Shown here: piece by piece, positions 1 to 10,220 of the stretch | Position numbering within the stretch: position 1 is the first letter of the stretch | How the letters are laid out: each line of letters opens with the position of its first letter | Origin: Notolepis coatsorum | Taxonomy: Eukaryota > Chordata > Actinopteri > Aulopiformes > Paralepididae | Length of the DNA stretch: 64,000 bases | Direction: 5' to 3' | Assembly: GCA_963971535.1 (NCBI GenBank) | Contig: OZ020589.1 | Location: 70,774,843-70,838,842 of the forward strand | Translations under genes and position numbers: made by a program | The notes under the pieces: model-generated | Told to the model about the DNA's origin: nothing | Databases searched by the model: none | What the model saw: only the letters and a program-made list of their open reading frames with translations

Positions 1-591
1 GATCGCCTGAAACCCCAAATACTCTCAAATCAAAGGTATATACCATGATGTACATATGTGCCTTCACAAAATCATCAAGGGGGGGGGGGGGGGGGGGGGG
101 GGTCGTTTCAACTAGAAACTGCCATCGTGTTTGTCGAGCATGTTTTATGGCCGGTAAAACACGACACTGTGATCGTTACAAAAGCGTTTCAGGTTTGGTA
201 AAATAGACATGGAATATACCTTACCTTAGCCAGAAGGTATTCCAAAAAGAATAATTCCTTGTGTATACGGGAAATAGGCTTCAGGCAACAAAATCTCGAG
301 ACGGTCACTCTGTCTCGGAGGAGGAGCCCTTACAAAAAAAAGGAAAAGGTGTATCCCCACCAAGCCATTCCAGTAAAAAATGTAGGCGATACTGCCACCT
401 GGTGATATTCGATCGTCATTGCAATTCCAACGTAGGCAGATGAGCCAGGGAGACCTAGAGGGCTCCGGCTGACCATATAGAACGGGGATCAAAGGAAAAA
501 TATCAAAGGATCTAAAAAATTTATATTACGTTTTTGGCACCCAACGATTGGCGGTGAAACACGAGATATTACGTTTTTGGCACCCAAAGAG
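1..591 (-). mobile_element. piggyBac-like non-autonomous element, copy i (cut by window edge)
   Basis: The reverse complement of this stretch matches 38971-39764 closely, including the G/C run (79-102 here), the block around a GGTAAG motif (about 219-228) and the segment with the ACCAGGTGGCAGTAT motif. It ends at a TTAA (592-595), the target site used by piggyBac-type elements, next to a GGCACCCAAAGAG end. The other end is outside the window. No transposase coding is visible. Classification rests on TTAA and resemblance to the other copies. Confidence 0.6.
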
Positions 592-1571
592 TTAAAATTA
601 CAGTCTCATTGCAGTGGCTCGGAATGATGAGAATTTTCAGACCTGTTCTAAATGACTGTTGGACACTGTTTGTCCAACCAACATTATTTATGGAGAAACT
701 CGCCATTTTGCAGGCCTTCATGTATAGTTAGCACCGTACTGTCACGTGTTGCTACTAGCAAGGTGGACATTAAGTTGCAACTACTTAACATTTAAACGCC
801 GCTTTTCTCATGTTTTTACTTTAGATGATGGCTAAACGTGGGAAGATTCACCTATTTGAAGGTAATTCTGCCAAAATGGCTCATAACATTGTGCTTGATA
901 TTTTTCAGTTGACTGGTTTGGTTGCCTAGCTAATGTTAGCTGTCCAACATTTACATTGAGTCATTTAGCAGACTCTTTTATCCAAAGCGACTTACAAGTT
1001 CTGTACGCCAAGTCATCAGGAAGGGCACAACTCTATCAGCTGAGTAACAATGTTCATCAAAGTGTTGAGTGCTACAGTTTAGGTTAGTTTATTAGGACAA
1101 GTGCATGACAGTTTTTTTTAAATTCAGATAATGGTTGAAGTGCGTCTTTAGTCGACGGCGAAAGATTGATGATCCAACGTCATCTAACTTAACTAGGCCT
1201 ATTTGGACAACTGGGACGCCTCAGAAGAAGTGTGTGTATATGATATTAATATCATGTGTGTATTAATTCATTGCTAGCTGGTTTTGACCGCATGTGTCTT
1301 TAGACTTTAATGATCTATTAAGATGTACAGTATGAAATCTGCAGTGCACTTGTTGCATTTATACAGTCTAGTTGACTTCATTCATGGACTCTGTCAGTTT
1401 ATCCTGCTTGGAGCTCAATGCTAGTGATATCTCGAACTCTTACTTAATCAGCCTTTGAAGATACCCCTTTACCAGATTCTGAGTAGCATTAAAGAGCTTA
1501 ACATTATTCTGTCAGGCTGGACACTAAACACGATTAGGCCTTGTGGCGGTTGCCCACGTTACTAGATTAAT
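592..1571. other. non-coding stretch with a short teleost repeat tail
   Basis: No coding region is supported. Around 935-1010 is the motif GTCATTTAGCAGACTCTTTT followed by a variant of the ATCCAAAGCGACTTACA box, a very common teleost interspersed-repeat sequence, here as an isolated fragment. The rest shows nothing I can name. Confidence 0.4.
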
Positions 1572-1739
1572 ATGTCAAAATTGGGGTCTTGGGCTAGAAG
1601 TAAAGCACATTATTTGAAATATGCGGTACTTTTGTGCTCAAGAAATTCAGACGTGCCATTTAACAAGTTAAACCTGTATCCGAACAGATGTGCCACCAAG
1701 CCTTTCTGCAAGACTCCAAAGAATCTGTTTGGACTGGTG
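1572..1739 (+). CDS. possible exon ending at a good splice donor (unidentified)
   Basis: I do not recognise this. An open frame beginning with ATG at 1572 (MSKLGSWARS...) runs 56 codons to CTG|GTGAGT at 1739/1740, a strong donor match. The frame ends in phase 0 there, and the next open frame downstream on this strand, the gag-like ORF at 2684, begins directly after a TTTGTAG acceptor-like sequence, also in phase 0. The two could be spliced together, but nothing shows that they are; a chance ORF is the main alternative. Confidence 0.2.
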
Positions 1740-1760
1740 AGTATCCCTGTTTTATAGGCA

Positions 1761-2140
1761 TTTCAACACAGAGCTGCTGTTTAATATAGGGGCCCTTCAC
1801 CACAGAGCTGCTGTTTAATATAGGGGCCCTTCACCACAGAGCTGCTGTTTAATATAGGGGCCCTTCACCACAGAGCTGCTGTTTAATATAGGGGCCCTTC
1901 ACCACAGAGCTGCTGTTTAATATAGGGGCACTTCACCACAGAGCTGCTGTTTAATATAGGGGCCCTTCACCACAGAGCTGCTGTTTAATATAGGGGCACT
2001 TCACCACAGAGCTGATGATTTAATATAGGGGCACTTCACCACAGAGCTGCTGTTTAATATAGGGGCACTTCACCACAGAGCGCTGCTGTTTAATATAGGG
2101 GCACTTCACCACAGAGCAATGCTGATTTAATCTTTTATAG
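1761..2140. repeat. 34-bp tandem array (about 11 units)
   Basis: Units follow the pattern CTTCACCACAGAGCTGCTGT + TTAATATAGGGGCC, 34 bp each, nearly identical on the left and decaying rightward (GCCC to GCAC, AGCTG to AGCAATGCTGA). The last units merge into the terminal sequence of the foldback MITE that follows, so the array looks like an expansion of that element's terminus. Confidence 0.85.
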
Positions 2141-2521
2141 GGGCACTTCACCAGAGCAATGCTGATTTAATCTGTTTGCACATAATCTCTCACGCATCCA
2201 AAAACTCTTTGCACACATTCATTTAGTTTGGCTGTGAAGGGTAAATTGACATTTTGAATGTGGCCATCAGTGATGTCATCGGGGACATTGAATCCTTATT
2301 TTTTAATTACAGCTCCATGAAATTATGGCAATACCTTGTGTTATAGGGAACTGCTACCTTATTTCATTGAGCTGTGATTAACGCAACAATTAATGGTCCC
2401 CGATGACATCACTGGTGGCCATAGTCAACTAATTTCCTCAATAACTAACTAAATGAAGGCGTGCAAAACCTTTAAAGATTTGAATGAAGTATTTGCAAAA
2501 ATCTGCATCGGTGAAGTGCCC
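2141..2521. mobile_element. foldback MITE with GGGCACTTCACC ends
   Basis: Perfect 12-bp terminal inverted repeats, GGGCACTTCACC at 2141-2152 and GGTGAAGTGCCC at 2510-2521, flank a sequence with strong internal inverted arms (2261-2286 against 2396-2421, around the GATGTCATCGGGGAC motif). A related copy is at 54400-54640. No coding. Superfamily not determined. Confidence 0.7.
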
Positions 2522-2683
2522 TAAATGACAAGGGTTCAGGATGATCATCAAATTAAGACGAGCATATGCCTGATTTCAGTGATGCCAACCTTGAATCTGA
2601 CATGGATCCTTTTTTTCACTTAAATTAACATGCCTGTGTTTTTATTTTTTTAAGTTTATGCTAACGTGAAATTATCTTTGTAG

Positions 2684-3679
2684 ATGAGAGACCTCGACAC
2701 ATATTCCTCGCTTGGCCCGTCTGGCTTAATCACCCCGACCCCGCGGGACGTATGCCTGGAGGAAGAGAGACAGCAGTCAACGCTGCTGTTCATCTTCCCC
2801 AGGTTAATGGCGGCGGCGGCCAACGGTGTTCCGCTGCCGGTGCCCCCGCCGATGCCTGTCCCCGATGACTTGGTGGGGCATATTTTCCAGAAGAACCCTC
2901 GCGGCAGGCAGGATATGCTGTGCCCAGGTTTCCCCTCTATTAACTCCTATGTCGCCAAAGGCCAGGTGGTGTCACGGATCAAGGGCCTGACCAGATCTTA
3001 TATGCCCTTTACCCAGGTAGAGGGCCGGGTCGAGGGCCTGAAGACTGGCGTGCCGCGGCTGGATAAGCCACTGGCATCCATCCTCTGCCCCGAGATGATG
3101 TGGCACCCCACACAGAAGCCGTTGCCCAGAGGCAAATCGGCCCGGAAGGTGGCTGAGTGGGCAGACGAGGCCTACATAGCCGCCGTCCAAAACCTGGCCG
3201 CTGCGACTAACATCGCACAGCTGGCGGCCTATACATCAAAGGTGGTGTCGGGCAGAGTGGTCTTGGGTCCAGACCACGCCAAGATCCTTGACCAGGCCTC
3301 CGGGGCGATCCTGCAGCTGCAGGCCATAGCCTCAGGCAAAGTGACGGCACTCACCACCCTCATCCATAGGCACCTGTGGCTGGAGCAGACCTCTCTGGAG
3401 GAGGTGCGGAAGCTGCCTCTCCTCCTGGCCCCCCTCTCCGAGGACGGACTCTTTGGGTCGTACATTGAAGAGGTGATGGTGGCCTGCAAGGAGATGGAGG
3501 AGTACCGGTCGATTCTGGGCCCCCTCTTCTCCCGGAAGGACCGAGAAGAGGACCGACCCAACGCCAAGCGTCGCAGGCGCAACGCCAAGCGTCGCAGGGC
3601 CATGGCCCGCAGCGCTTCCCTCAACACTACCCACTACGCTCCCGAGCACTACCACGCCGCTCCATACCCCGCTGTGTGA
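2684..3679 (+). CDS. DIRS-type gag-like protein, 331 aa, without element ends
   Basis: Intact 331-codon frame related to the gag (ORF1) of fish DIRS retrotransposons. It aligns over about 270 residues with the gag at 45868-47541: FPxLMA/ANGVPL near residue 38, PVPDDL near 58, a GKSAR motif near 150, a conserved RHLWLEQ block near 228, APLSEDGLFG near 250, and a basic C-terminal tail (NAKRRRR repeats, 285-305). Identity looks roughly half by eye, so the two copies are old relatives. The N-terminal region of about 185 residues seen in the other copy is absent; homology begins just after ATG, which follows a TTTGTAG acceptor-like site. AATAAA occurs at 3805-3810. No inverted repeats, reverse transcriptase or recombinase lie beside it. 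It may be a decayed insertion that happens to stay open, or a co-opted gene exon. Confidence 0.7.
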   Translation: MRDLDTYSSLGPSGLITPTPRDVCLEEERQQSTLLFIFPRLMAAAANGVPLPVPPPMPVPDDLVGHIFQKNPRGRQDMLCPGFPSINSYVAKGQVVSRIKGLTRSYMPFTQVEGRVEGLKTGVPRLDKPLASILCPEMMWHPTQKPLPRGKSARKVAEWADEAYIAAVQNLAAATNIAQLAAYTSKVVSGRVVLGPDHAKILDQASGAILQLQAIASGKVTALTTLIHRHLWLEQTSLEEVRKLPLLLAPLSEDGLFGSYIEEVMVACKEMEEYRSILGPLFSRKDREEDRPNAKRRRRNAKRRRAMARSASLNTTHYAPEHYHAAPYPAV

Positions 3680-3978
3680 CCCCCGACCAGTGGCACCAGG
3701 GCTCCTGCCCCTCGGCGCACGGCACTGAGGAGGAGGTGAAGGCTGTCGGGACCGGGTTAACACTTGCACCCCCCCCCCCCCCCTCTGTACTTTTGTTTTG
3801 TAAAAATAAAAAAGCCCGCTCTGTGCGAACGGCATTTTGTGTTAAACAAACGTGCAGTCATTTCACCCCCTAAATGTGTGCCTGAAACAAACCAGGGCTG
3901 CGTTACTAACTCTGATGGAAAATGTAAGCAGCCCGACAACTCATCTCTCATGTCGGCAGGCTTTTCCCAGGTCCTTAA

Positions 3979-4027
3979 GGCAGGGCAGCAGAGACCACCC
4001 GTGGGTGGCGGTCTCTGCTGCCCTGCC
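3979..4027. repeat. perfect 18-bp hairpin
   Basis: GGCAGGGCAGCAGAGACC (3979-3996) and its exact reverse complement (4010-4027) are separated by 13 nt, itself partly self-complementary. It lies about 300 bp downstream of the gag-like ORF. Function unknown. Confidence 0.85.
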
Positions 4028-4308
4028 TCATGGAGGACACGTATGCTGCGGCTCCGTGGTCCTCACCAGGTTCCAGTCAACAATCTGGCAGCAGCGTTTT
4101 GTACTAGCTGTAGGCGGGTCAGGGAAGACTGGTTGATGCCTATTTAAGCATTACATCACGCGCAGGAGTGGTTTGTGGTCACAAATCACGACTACAAGTG
4201 GTGTAAAGCTTTTATACAACTGCCAGATTCATCCAACCTTATTTCTATACAATAAACACACATTAATCAAAGATTTATTAAGTAGTTCCCACAACTACAA
4301 AAAAGACA

Positions 4309-4471
4309 AGTTGCCTCCATGTGGAAGCAGCTTGAAGTGCATCCAACCAAACTAACACATCCAACTGTGTATTATTGGAATGATTGAGAGAAGTTGCCTC
4401 ATGTGGAAGCAGCTTGAAGTGCATCCAACCAACTAACACATCCAACTGTGTATTATTGGAATGATTGATTG
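4309..4471. repeat. tandem duplication, about 82 bp x 2
   Basis: Two adjacent copies (about 4309-4391 and 4392-4471), each starting AAGTTGCCTC and ending with GTATTATTGGAATGATTGA, differ by only a few bases. No coding. Confidence 0.85.
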
Positions 4472-4545
4472 AAAATGTTATTACCAGATGCAGAATGGGT
4501 ACAATACAGTACGGCTCAATACACACAATTGTTAAGGGAATGCAG
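4462..4545 (-). mobile_element. LINE-A 3' tail fragment
   Basis: The reverse complement matches the 3' end of LINE-A at 60130-60230: TTAACAATTGTGTGTATTGA, then CCATTCTGCA and a tail rich in CAAT repeats. A short 5'-truncated insertion. Confidence 0.65.
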
Positions 4546-5388
4546 ACCTACTTTCCATAGAACTTCATTCTTAGATGCTTCTATATAAAGTAGGTAAAAC
4601 AAATTAAAACGTTTTCTTTGCCCTATAGGAAAAAAACGTTTTCTTCTTTTTTTATTTATTTCTTTTAGCCTAAACTTAACCAGTTGGAAACCAGGGGTAC
4701 AGTAATAAAATTAGCAATCAACCAATCAATCAATTCAATAGACCATGCTCACTTAAAACAGCGCTGCTTCTCTCTCAGTCTGACTCCCCCGCTGTTGCAG
4801 ACAGGTGTGTGTGTGTGTGTGTGTTTGTGGGTACGCCAGCGTCGGACAGTGTGAGAGAGAACGCTGCAGTCAGTAGAAAGTAGGAAGGAAGAAATTTAAA
4901 TCAATCAATTAATCAATCAATCAATCCGATTTTTCTTTTGTTCTAGATTGACTCAAGACCCATCAATTACATCATCCAACATTGTTTAAAGGACTAACAC
5001 ATTCCCCTTGACAGAATCGCTTCATATTTAGTCGTTATGGTGCTTTCAACATAACCATTTGTTGTCCGCGATCTTGTTTTCTCCCGGAGTGAGCCGGGGA
5101 GTGATATGTGATTCGGTTGTGGGCGGGTCCTGAGCCCAGGACCGTGGATTGTTGCCAATAAAGACGTGTAAATGGCCAATCAGAATCGAGAAATTTGCAT
5201 GCCGTTGTATAAATAAAGATAGTTGCAGTAGTCTAATCTAGATGAGAAGTGTGGATAACTCTCTGAAGGTATGCAGGGGAGAGAAGGGCTTTGAGCTTAG
5301 CAATGGTGCGCAGTTGGAAAACATGCCTTCACCACTGAGTTCACTGTCTAACTTAAAATTGGAGATCAAAAATGACACCTAGGTTCTT

Positions 5389-5832
5389 TTTTTTTTATCC
5401 ACTTTTTCTCCCATCCCAATTTCGTGTTTCCAATTCCCCCCTCTCCTGTCTTTGAACGTTGCTCGACTATGCCCCCCACTGGTCGGTTGTAGGGAGGATG
5501 GAAGCCTTGCATCCCCCTCCGGTACACGAGGAGGCAGCCTGTCACATCTTTTCACCTGCCAGCGCGGACTCTGTGGTGAGGTGTAACGTGTGGGAGGCTC
5601 ACACTACCCCCGCTACTTCCTGTCTCTGCTGTGCAGGCGTCCCCCAACCGACCTGTAGGAGTCGCTGTCCACAACGTCCAAATCCTCACCCATCGACTTC
5701 CACCCTCTAACTCTGCCAATGAGTTAGTATGACGGCTGGCCCAAGCCGGGGGCAATGCTGACACCCGGATTCGAGACCGGAGTCTCTTGCATTGGTGACG
5801 AGCGCAATCTCCGCTGCGCCACCCAGCCGCCC
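5389..5832 (-). mobile_element. tRNA-derived SINE (family 2), copy 1
   Basis: The reverse complement starts GGCGGCTGGGTGGCGCAGCGG (A box) followed by GGTCTCGAATCC (B box), the internal pol III promoter of tRNA-derived SINEs, and ends in an A-rich tail (T run at 5387-5396 on +). The flanking duplication AAATGACACCTAG is at 5370-5382 and 5833-5845; the left copy continues into GTTCTT, whose right counterpart was displaced by the second SINE. Inserted into the LINE remnant. Confidence 0.8.
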
Positions 5833-5845
5833 AAATGACACCTAG

Positions 5846-6185
5846 TCGTTTAGTCGTTGTGCCAATTCCCCCCCTCCCTTACCTGTTTGTTGTGCGCATG
5901 TTCTCCTACTGGTCGGTACAAGGGAACCCTGAAGTCATCCGCACGCTTCCTCCGACAGCCAGTGACTCTTTTTTCACCTGGCAGCGAGGACTCTCATTGG
6001 TGAAGTGTAACGCGTGGGAGGGCACACTGCCTTCATCAAGTCCTGCCTCCGCTGAGCAAGCGCCCAGACCTGACCTGTCGCTGTCCACAACGCCAGATTC
6101 CCACCCATGACTTGCCCTCCCCCTAACCCAGCCAAACGGGTTAGTATAGCGATCAGCCTAAGCCCCAAGCAATGCTGACTCCGGG
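5846..6185 (-). mobile_element. SINE family 2, copy 2, nested in the target duplication of copy 1
   Basis: Related to the neighbouring SINE in its body (CCTGTCGCTGTCCACAACG and the GCAATGCTGACTCCGG end). It is flanked by GACACCTAG at 5837-5845 and 6186-6194, so it landed in the target-site copy made by the first SINE. The tRNA-like head is shortened. Confidence 0.7.
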
Positions 6186-6485
6186 GACACCTAGGTTCTT
6201 GACATAGGGCTTGACCAGGGAGGACGGGTTGCCTAGACTGTTGGTAAGGGTGGTGACTGTCTGGGGGACCGAAGAGTATTATTTCACATTTGTTTTCATT
6301 TAGTTCAAAATGTTTTGTGCCATCCAACATTTAATGTCATCAAGGCAAGACATGAGACTGTAAGTAAAGACTGGTTGTTGGGTTTCAGGGAGAAATAAAG
6401 TTGTGTCGTCAGCATAACGATGAAAGGAGATGTTGTGCTTCTGAATGATTGAACCAAGGGGTAGCATGTAGAGAGAACAAAATTG

Positions 6486-7046
6486 GGATCACTTGCATCA
6501 ATTTGTATTGAAAAATGTCAAACTGAAATGTACAAAAACTGACTTGCTGTAAGGAAAAGGGTTGAGAGAAAAAAATGATTTGTCGGTCTGATGTATAGGC
6601 CTATTTTAAGAAGGTAGTCCGTGGCAGTGCTCCTTCAGTATTTATCAGTAATCTGAAAGGGATGTGTGATCCCTGAATACATAGCTATTATCAGCCACAA
6701 CATTAGGCATAGGTTAATCTAGTATTTTTTATCTTGATGTTGGTACAATCTACTGCCTTCATCAGAGGCACCACTGTTATTTTGCTGGGCAACGCTGATC
6801 TATTGCTGGTTCAATTGGGGCAATGCAGGTTTTTGCTGGTGAGCAAGTAGATTCATGCTGGGGGAGACTATCCTGACCAGTTTTTAAAATGCTGAGTGGC
6901 AAACAAGGTGAAATAAAATCTTGAATACAAAATGCATGAAAACATGAATAAATGCTTCTTTTTTATCTTTGTCCATCGGCCGTGGTATAAGCAGGATAAT
7001 GCCCTTACATTTAATGCAATCTTATGTGCACCTCATTGGTCATTAT
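6486..7046. other. non-coding, no recognised feature
   Basis: AT-rich sequence without a supported ORF, RNA gene or clear repeat structure. Confidence 0.4.
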
Positions 7047-7818
7047 TAGGGTTGACCTAAGCTTTTTTTGGCCGTTGAAGCTTCAGGGCCGAGATTCCAT
7101 TTAAATTCGAAGCTTCAAGTTTATATTTTCTTATGTTGTGGGACTTGTACAGCAATTTGGTCACCTTTGTTGTTTTTAAATGTGCTCTATAAATAAAGTG
7201 GATTTAATTAAATTCCTGGGCGGCTGCTCTCCGTTACACGGCCAACAACATTATATTACATAATTATGTTGCAACCTTTGTCTATAAAGCAAACAATTAA
7301 TATTTATATGTAGTTAATAGAGACAAAGGCAGAATTCGACTTAATTCTTTATTAAGACATGTTTTTATATGGGTTGGGACTCGGGACACTATACAGTACT
7401 GACGATTCTCTATAGTATTTTTTAAAGTTTAAACCTTTTTAAATCTTAGACAAATTTAATTTGGACATAAATTAATTTAGACATAAAAGCAAACACTTTG
7501 CTTTTATGAAATATTGTAAGCCGTCATTTGAGGCTTTATAAAAGCAGCACAATGAACACAAATCTGTCAGTGCCGAGTCTGACCTCATCTTAAATAACAA
7601 ACGGCATTGCTTGTTGTAGTTAACAAAGAGAGGCAGAGTTAATGAGGCATATGACGTTCGTTGCATTGGAGGCGCAAGATTTTGCAGGTGGGAGGGGGGG
7701 ATGAAACATTCTTATTTTTTTATTTTTAATTTTAATTTTTTTATATATTCAAATTTTATTTTCCCGTTCGAATCCCATGCCCATCGAACAAAGCTTCAAA
7801 GTATTTAAGACAGCCCTA
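7047..7818. mobile_element. hAT-like non-autonomous element
   Basis: The ends TAGGGTTGACCTAAGC and (reverse complement of the right end) TAGGGCTGTCTTAAATAC, each followed by GAAGCTTC-type motifs, match the AGGGCTGTCC..GAAGCTTCGAA style of fish hAT elements. The interior is AT-rich and non-coding. I could not find a matching 8-bp target duplication, so the exact ends are tentative. Confidence 0.5.
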
Positions 7819-8009
7819 TTATCCCTTCCCAATGACTTAATTGCCTTAAATAATTCATTGTTCACATTGGTACTATATAGATAGTTATATATCTTATTTC
7901 TAGAGTTTTCTAATGCAACTGTAACCTACAAATTAAATAAATTTCCTCTTTGCAATTACTCAAAACTGACAACCAGAGGTAACTTTTACTTGTAAGAGTA
8001 ACCAACTCT

Positions 8010-8948
8010 GATGTCATCCAGTCCTCCTGGTCCATCCCGGAGTCCACACTCATATGTGGATAATGTCCATTCCCTGCAACAAGGGCCTCCTCTAATTATG
8101 CCACATCAATGTGAAACGCCCTACCCACAGCTGTAAAAAAATGTGAATCCCTACCCACTTTCAAAACCGCTCTCAAAGAGCACCTTCGGGAGGCTGCAAT
8201 TATAAACTGGCCCCCGTAAATGTCCGACCACCCACCCACCCACTCCTAATGTACATTCCCCCCCCCCCCCCTCATATGTATATATTTACTGTTAGGATCT
8301 CAGTACTGTATATTTGCATATCTTGTATGTCACAAATGTAATAGTACTGTATATCTGTATGTTAAGGTTACCATTGACTGAAGGAGAGCTTGTTGTCTTG
8401 TCAATGTAACATAATTAGGAGACGGTAGCCAAAGTAACCAACAAAAGATATTTAATTATAATTACCATGGTTTGTAATCAAAAGGAGTAACATAAAATAA
8501 TGACAAACAAAACACAGAACTGTACAAACAGGATCAGCATCTCACACAGGGGAGAACAGAACAGTTATACACGAGGGGATGACGAGACAAGACACACCTG
8601 GGTTGATTGCAAATGGATACACCTGGGAGGGAAACGATAAGGACTACAAGACCAGGACAGGGAACTACAACTAGACATAACACATCACACTGGGAACACC
8701 TGATCAGGGTACAAATACACCCCCCACACGTAACATATGTCATAAATGTCATGGTTAGATTAGATACATTTTTATATCTATATTGTGTATGTCATAAATG
8801 TCATTATGAATTGAAAATGGGGGACCCTGATGTAAACAAGACGAAAGTCTTTCTCTGGTCTGCATCCCCTTAACAATTGTGTGTATTGAGTTGTACTGTA
8901 CTGTACCCATTCTGCAATCTGTTCATTAAAGTTTTCAATCAATCAATC
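8010..8948 (+). mobile_element. LINE-A 3' end (C-terminal codons plus 3' UTR)
   Basis: 8043-8200 matches LINE-A coding at 56636-56730 (GCCACATCAATGTGAAACGC, CACTTTCAAAACC, the end of the reverse transcriptase ORF), then its 3' UTR and the tail GATGTAAACAAGACGAAAGT ... CCATTCTGCAATCTGTT ... AATCAATCAATC. Between about 8362 and 8735 there is sequence absent from the copy at 60000-60230, starting near TGTTAAGG and ending near CGTAACA, possibly a separate small insertion. Confidence 0.7.
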
Positions 8949-9104
8949 CACTGTGGCTGTGATGTGGTGGATGCTGGCCAGGGGCACCATCTCCAGGAAG
9001 TAAGTGGTCCTGCCTGACCTTCAACAGGGACCCTCAGGAGATTTAGAAGGTGAAACAGGGAGGAGGAGAGCGGACCTACTGCTGCTGCCGACCTGGCCGC
9101 CTGA

Positions 9105-9499
9105 ATACTTTCCACAACAAATTCGTGTTTCCGCGTCTCTGATTGGCCACACGCGTTTCTGGTCATGTGACATGTGCGCCAATCGTGGGACCGCAAGTTT
9201 TTGGATGGTTAAGCTTAGGCGCTCTTTCGAAGTTGGTTAAGGTTAGAGTTTGTCTTAGAGCATGGCGATAGAACGCCTGCCCTGATTCCAAACTCTAACC
9301 TTAACCAACTGCGAAAGAGTCGCCTAAGCTTAACCAGTGATAAACTAGGCGTTAGGTAGTTTGCAGGCTGTTAGACCCGGAAATAGGCGCAGAACTTGCC
9401 GTCCCACGATTGGCGCACATGTCACATGACCAGAAACGCACGTGGCCAATCAGAGCGCAAAACTCGAACGCGGAAACACGAATTTGTTGTGGAAAGTAT
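9105..9499. mobile_element. palindromic foldback element, copy 1
   Basis: ATACTTTCCACAACAAATTC at the left is matched by its reverse complement ending at 9499. The arms continue inward through GTTTCCGCG, CTGATTGGCCA, CATGTGACATGTGCGCCAATCG and GCTTAGGCG, making almost the whole element self-complementary. No coding. Confidence 0.8.
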
Positions 9500-9524
9500 A
9501 GACGCGACCTGGCCTAGCCGCCTG

Positions 9525-9835
9525 AATGCCTTCTACAACAGAACTGCATTTCCGCGTCTCTGATTGGCCAGGTCATTTCTGGTCATGTGACATGTACGCC
9601 CAATCGTGGGACCGCAAGTTTCTACACTGGTTAGGCTTAGGCACTCTTTCGAAGTTGGTTAATGTTAGAGTTTGTCTTAGAGCATGGCGATAGAACGCCA
9701 GGTAGTTTGCAGGCTGTTAGACCCGGAAATAGGCGCAGAACTTGCTGTCCCACGATTGGCGCACATGTCACATGACCTGGCCAATCAGAGCGCAAAACTC
9801 GAACGCGGAAATGCAGTTCGTCGAAGGCATACACG
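9525..9835. mobile_element. palindromic foldback element, copy 2
   Basis: Same family as the element just upstream: left arm from GCCTTCTACAACAGAACTGC, right arm ending at GCAGTTCGTCGAAGGC, with the same inner CTGATTGGCCA and CATGTGACATGT arms. The two copies are separated by about 25 bp that also resembles the left flank of copy 1, so they may have been duplicated together. Confidence 0.75.
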
Positions 9836-9885
9836 CGGCCTAGCCAGAGGTGCCAGACTGGTCTAAGTGCATCCAGCTGAAGACT

Positions 9886-10016
9886 GCTTCTGATTGGAGC
9901 CCAGCCTGCCACTTAACACCCAGGCTTCTGATTGGAGCCCAGCCTGCGACTCAACACCCAGGTTTCTGATTGGGGCAGCCCAGCCTGCCACTCAACACCC
10001 AGGCTTCTGACTGGGG
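9886..10016. repeat. short tandem repeat, about 46 bp x 3
   Basis: Three imperfect units of the form CTTCTGATTGGAGCCCAGCC + TGCCACTCAACACCCAGG. Confidence 0.8.
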
Positions 10017-10220
10017 CAGCAGTGATGTGCGTCAAACTAACACTGAAATCAACATTAGCATTGTGAGCTGTGAAGTCATACAGTTGGCTGATTGTTTATT
10101 TGGGGGGTGGGGGGTGGGTAGCAATATGTATTATTTCCCTTATCTTGATATTCTTAAACCAGCAAAATATCAACTATGTGCAGAATACTGACATAGATAC
10201 AAACTAACAGTGTTCCTTAT

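Larger units (their letters stand above)
5225..6485 (-). pseudogene. L2-like LINE reverse transcriptase remnant, split by SINEs
   Basis: On the minus strand, 6480-6190 reads as LINE reverse transcriptase with LYMLPLGSIIQ, then HRYADDTTLFLPE (the YADD catalytic box) and LNENKCEIILFGPP, with frame breaks. After two SINE insertions the coding resumes at 5388-5225 with KNLGVIFD and KACFFQLRTIAKLK, typical of the C-terminal part of fish L2-type ORFs. Stops and frameshifts are present and both ends are missing. Confidence 0.75.

Noticed and set aside
8362-8735. Solo LTR with TGTTA..TAACA ends
   Set aside because: No convincing target duplication and ends ambiguous; noted only as an unexplained insertion in LINE-A.
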